Of a stretch of DNA of 30,776 bases, positions 9,339 to 15,744 are shown piece by piece. Within the stretch, counting starts at the first letter, position 1. Every line of letters starts with the position of its first letter. Source of the DNA: Nemertoderma westbladi (taxonomy: Eukaryota; Xenacoelomorpha; Nemertodermatida; Nemertodermatidae); NCBI GenBank assembly GCA_032718475.1, contig JAUCBJ010005196.1, positions 1-30,776 on the forward strand. Direction: 5' to 3'. The notes beneath the pieces were generated by a model. That model searched no databases. It worked only from the letters and a program-made list of their open reading frames with translations, and was not told the origin of the DNA. The translations under genes and the position numbers were made by a program.

Positions 9339-10889
9339 TTAAACATTGTATTTATTTTTACACTTTGAAGTGGTGCAGGTGCATATTGTAGTACATGGTA
9401 GAGCGGCTATTGAGCATCCGCATCGATTGGAAGAACAGGCACTTTCGGACTTGCAATTACAAGATATAGTTTTAAGGATCGAAATTGGGGCAATGGATGA
9501 GACGCCAGGATCCGGTATCAGTTTGTCATTGATCGCCATCCAACCAAACTTGTTAACAGCCAACAGTGGAGGTGCAGGATCATCAGCAGCTCTCCACAAA
9601 AGAACTTGCAAACGAGCCCGTTTTACATGTTGTACAGCAGCACTCTGTGTGGGGGGAAGGTTGAATACTTTAGGGTGTTGTTTCTTTGTAGTGAATAGCC
9701 TATGTCGAAGTTCATTCAGAGTTTCCGATATGCCACCACCATAGAGGTGTATAATGAACGAGAGGCCTATTTGTAGCCATTCTTCTTCTGTAACATTTGG
9801 ATCACAGAAAATCTGCAGAGATTCGTGCAACCTACACAGCAATTTGATTGCGTTCTTTTTTCCCTTCCCATATGGATATGATACTGTATCACAACCAGAT
9901 AAAGCGTGTAAAGAAAGGAGACCAGCACACTGATTTCCGAGTTTGATAGCAGTGGTGTTGATATTTATGATTTTCCCATTAAATCTACGTATGGAGAGTT
10001 GAACAGTTGGTTGATATAGCCAGAAGAAGAATACTGCTAGTACGAAAATGTCTGTATCATCTGTTGTTATTTGTATATGTCTGATGTTGTCATTATCAGA
10101 TAACTTTAACATGTAACTAATAATAGTAACATCAGCTTCTTCATGTTCGAATATATTATTAGAGTCCCCAACAAGGTGTAATGATTTATGTGTTGTATAA
10201 TTACACATCAATTGAATAAGATTTTGTTTATTGTTCACAGACTTCATAATAGTGTCTCTGGAAGGTATAATTGTTTCTAGTGATAGTTCATATTGTTGAT
10301 AACTGTTCGATTTATTACGCTTTTCCCTTTCTAAAGATTTAATGCTACCTGGAAAGTAACGATCAAATATTATATACGTTTCATGATGGTGTTCAGCTAC
10401 TGTATCTGTATATTTGCTGCAGTAGGCATCACAAAAAGCGGCTACAGATAACTTGTTGGTCCAATTAATATGGTATAGCGAAGCATTTCCATCAACTAGT
10501 TCCAAATCAACAGGGGGGAGTGGGTTGGCCCCATTTACTGCCAGAGTAACCAAATCAGTTTTCTTTCCAGAACGTAATTCACCATACTCATTGAATAGTG
10601 ATGGAGGTAATGGGCATAGTTCATAGCTAAATAATTCTAACAAATCAATATTGCGTTTCTGTGAGACAATCAGAAGTCTTGCGTATAATCTCTCCATATC
10701 ATAGGTCTTGCAACCATGTTTGCCACGTGTAGGTTTCAAATCCATAGTTAAAACTGAGCGTGTTATTCTCTGGTAGAAACCATTTGGGAGAGTTGATTTG
10801 AATGCCCTTGCCGACTCCAACCCCAACTTTACGGCGTTATCGACATTGACTTCTGGTGGAGCTATACGACCATTCACAATATTGATCAA
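9339..10889 (-). CDS. XPG/FEN1-like PIN nuclease with C-terminal CXC cysteine motif (C-terminal part of a larger ORF)
   Basis: This encodes 516 residues. The order of acidic motifs matches the 5'-nuclease (XPG/FEN1) fold. IIFDRYFPGSIKSLEREKR (about 173-191) resembles the XPG-N signature FDG-x-x-P-x-x-K...KR. HEEADVTI (249-256) matches the internal E-A-(D/E) motif, TTDDTDIFVLA (275-285) the S-x-D-S-D motif, and HALSGCDTVSYPYGKGKKNA (328-347) the L-x-G-C-D-Y...G-x-G-x-K-x-A helix-hairpin region. All expected carboxylates (D176, E251, D253, D278, D280, D334) are present. The tail (477-510) has nine Cys in a C-x-C spaced pattern ending CKN, like tesmin/TSO1 CXC DNA-binding motifs. The family is multicopy in fish, cnidarians and other animals and is usually left uncharacterized. 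The first listed codon is TTG; the same frame runs upstream without an ATG to an in-frame TAG at 10926-10928, so this is probably the second part of one protein. The function is inferred. Confidence 0.8.
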   Translation of the reverse strand: MINIVNGRIAPPEVNVDNAVKLGLESARAFKSTLPNGFYQRITRSVLTMDLKPTRGKHGCKTYDMERLYARLLIVSQKRNIDLLELFSYELCPLPPSLFNEYGELRSGKKTDLVTLAVNGANPLPPVDLELVDGNASLYHINWTNKLSVAAFCDAYCSKYTDTVAEHHHETYIIFDRYFPGSIKSLEREKRNKSNSYQQYELSLETIIPSRDTIMKSVNNKQNLIQLMCNYTTHKSLHLVGDSNNIFEHEEADVTIISYMLKLSDNDNIRHIQITTDDTDIFVLAVFFFWLYQPTVQLSIRRFNGKIININTTAIKLGNQCAGLLSLHALSGCDTVSYPYGKGKKNAIKLLCRLHESLQIFCDPNVTEEEWLQIGLSFIIHLYGGGISETLNELRHRLFTTKKQHPKVFNLPPTQSAAVQHVKRARLQVLLWRAADDPAPPLLAVNKFGWMAINDKLIPDPGVSSIAPISILKTISCNCKSESACSSNRCGCSIAALPCTTICTCTTSKCKNKYNV

Positions 10890-10925
10890 CTCATTAGTAT
10901 CATTAAAGCCAAATGGATCCCTGCA

Positions 10926-11639
10926 CTATTTTAATGTTCGAAGTATACTGATTCTATAACCGGCATCAAGATGCCGCCACTTAGTGCCTTCCTCTTTATG
11001 TCGTCTTAAATCACCTTCACGATCTTCATCATCCTCCACTAACCCAGAATCAAACATGTTATCCACACCCAAGGCAAACATATTGCATATGTGGTGGGAT
11101 AACACCCAAATGGTCGACTGTTCTTGGGACAGAGTTTTCCCCTTCAATCCACCAAGTGACTTCCCCTTTCTTATGTAGGTCTGCTCCCCAAACTGGTCCT
11201 TCCAAACAGAGTTGCACATTCCCTCCTGATGTCTGCAAACAAAATCTCCTTCTATAAACGCATTGAGAGCATCACTTGGTAGACCTCGTTCCATTTCTTC
11301 AATATGCCAAGTAATGTACCTTGCATAATTCCAGTGACCAGAAGAAAAGAAATATGGTAACATCATCTTAAGTGCACACATATGTAGATTCCAATTCTCC
11401 GTGTTCTTAGCTCTGATGTAAACATGAATGATTGAAACTGGAATAATTAGGCAATCAACCCACAGTTTTCCAGTTCGAGACAATCGCATGTTATCTATTG
11501 ATTTTCTAACAGTTACCAGTGAACTACATGGGTTAATTATATCTTTAAGTAGACCACTCACAACCATTCGCAAACCTCGTACTGCTTTAGGCCAAGCTTT
11601 GCCATTCAACATGCTACTGACACCCTTGAAATTTGACAT
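10926..11639 (-). CDS. N-terminal part of the same transposon-borne protein, separated by one TAG
   Basis: 237 codons starting MSNFKGVSSMLNGKAWPKAV, with AKNTENWNLHMCALKMMLPY and KGKTLSQEQSTIWVLSHHIC. This arrangement (a W-x-L-H-L...MLPY block, then G-x-T...Q-x-x-x-WVLS) is what I know from the N-terminal half of the multicopy animal proteins that also carry the HAL(T/S)GCDT nuclease block. The TAG at 10926-10928 is in the same frame as the downstream 516 codons, with only 12 codons between, so a single substitution splits one roughly 767-residue protein. Upstream of the ATG the frame stays open to a possible splice acceptor (complement of 11660-11662), so an earlier exon may exist. Either a pseudogene or a readthrough codon is possible. 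Confidence 0.75.
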   Translation of the reverse strand: MSNFKGVSSMLNGKAWPKAVRGLRMVVSGLLKDIINPCSSLVTVRKSIDNMRLSRTGKLWVDCLIIPVSIIHVYIRAKNTENWNLHMCALKMMLPYFFSSGHWNYARYITWHIEEMERGLPSDALNAFIEGDFVCRHQEGMCNSVWKDQFGEQTYIRKGKSLGGLKGKTLSQEQSTIWVLSHHICNMFALGVDNMFDSGLVEDDEDREGDLRRHKEEGTKWRHLDAGYRISILRTLK

Positions 11640-11660
11640 ACCTAGAATTTCCTCATTTAG

Positions 11661-12780
11661 CTGAATTCATTTTCAACACAACTAAAACCGGGCACTACTA
11701 CAGTATAGATAATAGATCTAATTATTATTGAGATTTCCAACGAATTGTCAACGGAGGAGGGTGCAATTAAATTAGCATAATCGTATGGCCTTTTGCCAAC
11801 CGGTAATGACAAATATTTATTTGAACTGTAACCATAGCAACAATAACATAATATCTGGAATTATTTAATAAAATTAGATTGTAGCTGTAATGGAAATATA
11901 AAAGAATTGCATAATTTTGAAAACAAATTTTTTTTAAATAATAGCTAACTTGGAAAATCACTAGCTAGCCTGATAATTTGTATTTTTTAATGTTATAGAT
12001 AAATAAACTATTTATTACACATAATAACTAATTTTTATTTTAAAATGTTCTAGAACAAAAAATATTTGTTCTAGAACATAATTTTTTTTCCTAACAATAG
12101 CTGACATGAAATAAAATAGTTCTAAATAAAAGTAGCAAAAATTAGTTATAGTAAATAAAATATGGTCATGGGTATACATACTGCAGTAGTGCCCTAAAAG
12201 TGCTACCAATAATAAAAAACGTTAGTTATGTAAAATACAAAACAAGTTACGTAATATTATTTTTTTTTATTTTATGAATAATTGTGCTGCTGTGTGCTGC
12301 CATAAAAATACTAGCTATATCAATTTCAATAAATAAGACTAATCACCAATAAAATGTGTGTGTAAACCAAGTTAAATTACGAGGCGGTAGGCAATATATA
12401 AACGAAGCGGTTAACGAAACGGCGGTGAACAATAAACAAAACAAACGAGCATAGGCGTAGGCCTACGGTACCCCTACATACCGTTAGACGATTTGCCAAA
12501 TATGGGTAATCAAAGCTTTCATATCATAGCTAAGTATACTGAAATTACAGTACATTCAGATCTAAACATATACAGATATACGTAGTTGTTTATCTCTGTT
12601 CTAGAACACTTAATTTAATTACTCCAGTAACAAACGTTTATAATTTAATGTAATTTTTGGAATAGATTGACTAATTTGTACTTGTATTTTATGCTGTAAA
12701 AAAAATTCCCCAAGGTATCCCAACTGGCACCCAGTGAATATTTACATTATTACTATCAGGGAAGACATTGAGAAAATAAA
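11661..12780. other. 5' region of the inner transposon, AT-rich, no credible exon seen
   Basis: This lies upstream of the - strand nuclease-like gene. Open frames here are short and low in complexity. If the protein has a transposase or zinc-finger N-terminus, it is not visible here, so the copy may be truncated or its N-terminal exons may be absent. Confidence 0.5.
12045..12079. promoter_or_regulatory. Palindrome with two TTCTAGAA cores (heat-shock-element-like)
   Basis: ATGTTCTAGAACAAA and its complement form 15-bp arms around a 5-nt spacer. Each arm contains TTCTAGAA, the inverted nTTCnnGAAn unit recognised by heat-shock factor. A third GTTCTAGAAC lies near 12599-12608. The position is upstream of the - strand transposon gene. 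Regulatory function is speculative; it may only be a structural palindrome. Confidence 0.25.
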
Positions 12781-13146
12781 ATTGCGTGATGACCCAAGTT
12801 CACGGTCCTCCCTTGAGCTCTATTGAGCGTCTACTGGACTACTTCTACTATGAAGCAGTAGTTCCAATATCCCCTGGAATACTTTCTGACGAGGCGCACT
12901 TCCTAAATAAGAGTTTTGGCTTGTTTATAAGCAGTGCGATCTTAACCAAGTTTGTAGTTACTTCTTAAATAAGCAGTGCGGGGTTGTTATAACTTCTGCT
13001 GGTTACTTCTTAAAGAAGCAGTTTTTTATCTACTCACTCATTTTTTATCTACTCACTCATATACCTATGAACCTATCTGACTAAAATAGTTAATTTATGG
13101 GTATCAAATAAACCTGTCAGCCTGTACCGGTAATACTAATGTATAT

Positions 13147-13834
13147 GTGAGTCGCCCATTGCTTGTAAATTGTAATAATGATGAAACACCTTCTGAAAGC
13201 GAAGCCTCGACAAAACCAAAATTTAAGAAGCAGTGTAGGTCGTGTTCTGGTACCACTGGACTTATTAATTTAAGTTCTTCGAAAACTCATGGAAGATTTC
13301 AGAAAACTATGATCAACATTTATCACAAACAAATTTGTTACGTGTTGAAATCTTTCTATTCGTTATCATATATAACGAATAGAAAGATTTCAACACGTAA
13401 CAAATTTGTTTGTGATAAATGTTATGAATTGTCAAGATCTCAAATTCATACTGAAATTGACTCAGACGTAGATGCATCCACACAGCCACTCATTCTGACC
13501 TTCAAATCTTAAAGTCCTCAATTATGTCAACAGCCAAGTCGTTGAAAGTGAATTTCTCACTTCAAGAGAGTGTTTAGAATTTGTTGACAAGAAAGTTATG
13601 GATTTCTCTTGCTCTTTGAGTAATTTAGAAAACCTTGATGAAGCTACTGATTCGCAATGCTTCTCGATATTAAAAACTATAGAGCAGCTGCTTTGTTACT
13701 TGTCAAATAAAACCTTTGTGGGTCCAATGTCATTTCAACAGAACTTTAACATGTATGTTATCTCGCATTGTAAAACTGCAATTCAGATAAATAGTTGTGG
13801 CACCCCAAATGGAAGGAAGTCTTACATTAATTAA
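13147..13834 (+). pseudogene. Broken zinc-finger-like ORF inside the outer transposon
   Basis: The first frame (13147-13512) has CRSCSGTTGLINLSSSKTHG and, later, NKFVCDKCYELSRSQ, giving a C-x2-C ... C-x2-C pair resembling the N-terminal zinc-binding domains of several transposon proteins. Between the two halves, the reading frame runs through a perfect 52-bp-arm palindrome (13315-13423), so part of the peptide is translated from an inverted copy. Near 13510 the frame must shift by one: the following sequence is open as VNSQVVESEFLTSRECLEFV and continues into the second frame (13598-13834), ending GTPNGRKSYIN. No DDE catalytic block is recognisable. The product of the intact gene is unknown. 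Confidence 0.5.
13315..13423. repeat. Perfect palindrome, 52-bp arms with 5-nt spacer
   Basis: 13315-13366 is the exact reverse complement of 13372-13423, with spacer CATAT (13367-13371). The right arm continues the coding frame (ISTRNKFVCDKCYEL), so the left arm looks like the copied one. Cloned or sequenced hairpins of this kind can also be artefacts. Confidence 0.97.
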
Positions 13835-13895
13835 GAACTGCCTCACCTTTGGTTGAAAACAGCTTAGAAAATAGCTTTAAGAAACGCAGTCTTAA

Positions 13896-14145
13896 TTATC
13901 ATAAGCAAGCAAACAGTCGGCCGAAGCCGGAGGCGACCCGAAGGCTCCTCTTTCGATAGCTGCTAGCCGAGGGTAGGGGTGGGCGCTACTCCTATCCCAA
14001 GATTTGCTCCCAGTTATTTAACTGATACTCATTTTATCGACCCCAGTGGATGAAAGGCTGAGTGGACCCTGGCGGGGCTGAACCTACAACCAATAGATTG
14101 CAGGCCCGGCGCTCAACCAACTGAGCTACCCCGCCTTTTATCATA
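13896..14145 (-). mobile_element. tRNA-derived SINE
   Basis: On the - strand the 5' head (from 14135) reads GGCGGGGTAGCTCAGTTGG, with an A-box (TAGCTCAGTTGG), a perfect D-stem GCTC/GAGC, a B-box-like GGTTCAGCCCC, and acceptor-like GGCGGGG pairing with CCCCGCC. A non-tRNA body follows, containing CAGCCTTTCATCCACTGGGG and TCGATAAAATGAGTATCAG. This resembles the conserved central domain I know from cephalopod and other metazoan SINEs (the Ceph-type domain). Candidate target duplications TTATCATA lie at 13896-13903 and 14138-14145. The body is about 230 bp. It inserted into the outer transposon. Confidence 0.8.
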
Positions 14146-14797
14146 TTAATTATCAATTATTAATTATCATATTACTGGAATTAAGTCGTTAGACTGATAA
14201 TGAATCATGACCCTTTAACAACTTATTGGGGCACTGCTTATTTAAGAGATAGGTCTACCATTAACTAGAGGTTACAACGACCCCGCACTGCGTATTTAAG
14301 AAGTAGCTATAAACTTGGTTAAGATCGCACTGTTTATTTAAACAAGCCAAAACTCTTATTTAGGAAGTGCGCCTCGTCTGAAAGTATTCCAGGAGATATT
14401 GGAACTACTGCTTCATAGTAGAAGCCTATTATATTGACTTCTACACGACAGAATTAATTGCTGATTTCAAAATATGACTCAGGGTATACAAACGTTCCCA
14501 TTGGAGGAGAAAAATTGGGGCCCTTTTGATTTGCTACCTGTCAAACCATCAAAACAACACAAAAATTAGAGTAAAACTGCCTAAATAAGCAGTGCGATCT
14601 GTAAATAAGAAGTGCGACCCGTACTGCTTATTTAAGCATATGTTCCCTACTGTTGCTGCATTGGTACAAACTGACAAAGACTGCTAAAAACTGAAAAATA
14701 GTGACATACAACATGTCTGCATGTGTGTGTATGCTTTGAATGCTTTGAGTTGAGGATAGCCTCATGAGGTTAAACCTCGTTTCCATGAGGTTGTATT

Positions 14798-15617
14798 TAG
14801 GGCTCGATCGGAGCTCCGGCCTCCGGCTCGATCGGAGCTCCGGCCTCCGACTCCGGCTCCGGCCATTTTGGTACCTCCGGCTCCTGCTCCGGTAAAAATA
14901 TTGCCGGAGTTAATTTTTTAATAAAGTATTATATTTCGTGCATATTCTAATCTTAACAATTATTTACACTATACAGCTATAAGTACTTTAGTACAGCTTC
15001 AATATCAAGCATAATACTGCAGTATTTACTGCTAGTCAATGACTGACTGACTGCTGGACTGTACTGCAGTACCGGTACTGGTACTGACCAGCTGACTGCC
15101 TAGCAGACTATAACAACATATAGGCCCTACTGTAAAAAATTGTAAATGCTATGACTGTATGATTGTACACTATACCACTGCAGCTGCAGCCATTTACTGA
15201 TGTCATTCATGCCAGCATACTGTACTGCAGTACTGCCATGACTGCAGTACTGGCTGACTGGTAAACGTTTGGTGGTAGGCTATACTTACAGACCTACAGT
15301 ACACACCTCTACCACAGTTAGACAGTTAGTGAGTTAGGTACTGTAGGTAATTTTTAACGTCAGGCCGTCTGTCCGTGATAAATTAATTACTTAAATTTTA
15401 AATTGAAAATTCGTTAATCTATAAATTATGAAATTAATTAGACCTACAGCGTGATTGATTATGAGCGATTTGCGAACGATAACCATACTTTATTTTTTTT
15501 TAATAAATAATTGAATTTTTAAAATTTTTGAAAAACTCCGGCTCCGGCTCCGGCCAAATTGTCCAACTCCGGCTCCTGCTCCGGCTCCGGCCAAGTCCCA
15601 ACTCCGTTCGAGCCCTA
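14798..15617. mobile_element. hAT-like non-autonomous element with CTCCGG-rich ends, 8-bp duplication
   Basis: The perfect 8-bp direct repeats GTTGTATT flank it (14790-14797 and 15618-15625). The tips are inverted: TAGGGCTCGATCGGAG on the left, TAGGGCTCGAACGGAG from the right. Both the 8-bp duplication and the (C/T)AGGG tip fit hAT transposons. Subterminally it carries CTCCGG/CTCCTG hexamer arrays, present on the same strand at both ends (14814-14906 and 15535-15596). The interior has ACTGCAGTACTG-type palindromic repeats and no transposase. The small Gly-Ala frame across the right end is compositional. Confidence 0.88.
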
Positions 15618-15744
15618 GTTGTATTGTATTTGCTCTCCATTTAACATATGCACTCGAAATAAAATTGCATACAGAATTATATGGTAAATTAATACTCATA
15701 GGACATAATGTAATATGAATAAATAATGTGAAACCGGAAAGATT

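Larger units (their letters stand above)
8706..12841 (-). mobile_element. Inner DNA transposon encoding an XPG-like/CXC protein, CTT target duplication
   Basis: This segment interrupts the outer element. The empty site is still visible in the other arm (CTTCTACTATGAAG at the inner boundary). Here CTT is duplicated at 8703-8705 and 12842-12844. The ends are imperfect inverted repeats: TAGTCAGGTAGAC on the left against TAGTCCAGTAGAC from the right, followed by a better-conserved stretch GACTTTGGGTCATCACGCA / GAACTTGGGTCATCACGCA. Its length is 4136 bp. It carries one gene on the - strand (9339-11660). A 3-bp duplication together with an XPG-like nuclease recalls the Academ superfamily (reported 3-4 bp duplications, XPG-type nuclease). 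That assignment is inference from memory and untested. Confidence 0.75.
8475..14652. mobile_element. Outer DNA transposon with 231-bp terminal arms and TTGCT target duplication
   Basis: 8475-8705 and 14422-14652 are inverted copies, both 231 bp, differing at one base as I read them. The tips are CAGTAGGGAACATATGC, and both flanks carry TTGCT (8470-8474 and 14653-14657), a 5-bp target duplication. Subterminal DNA repeats a motif near TTAAATAAGCAGTGCG in both orientations, which could be transposase-binding sites. The inverted arms continue inward: 12845-12998 pairs with 14265-14421. The left arm is interrupted by another transposon (8706-12841); without it and its duplication the element is about 2.0 kb. 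Internal cargo is a broken zinc-finger-like ORF (13147-13834) and a SINE. The superfamily is not clear; a 5-bp duplication fits Transib, but the tip does not. Confidence 0.85.

Noticed and set aside
9346-9744. 132-codon + strand ORF
   Set aside because: It is antisense to the CXC/nuclease coding region and has no recognisable family.
13896-14145. Functional tRNA gene on the - strand
   Set aside because: The anticodon and T arms do not pair properly, and a long SINE body follows the tRNA-like head.
8475-14652. A single 6.2 kb autonomous transposon with the nuclease gene as its own cargo
   Set aside because: The left arm is interrupted exactly at a CTT duplication by a segment with its own inverted ends, and the intact junction survives in the right arm.
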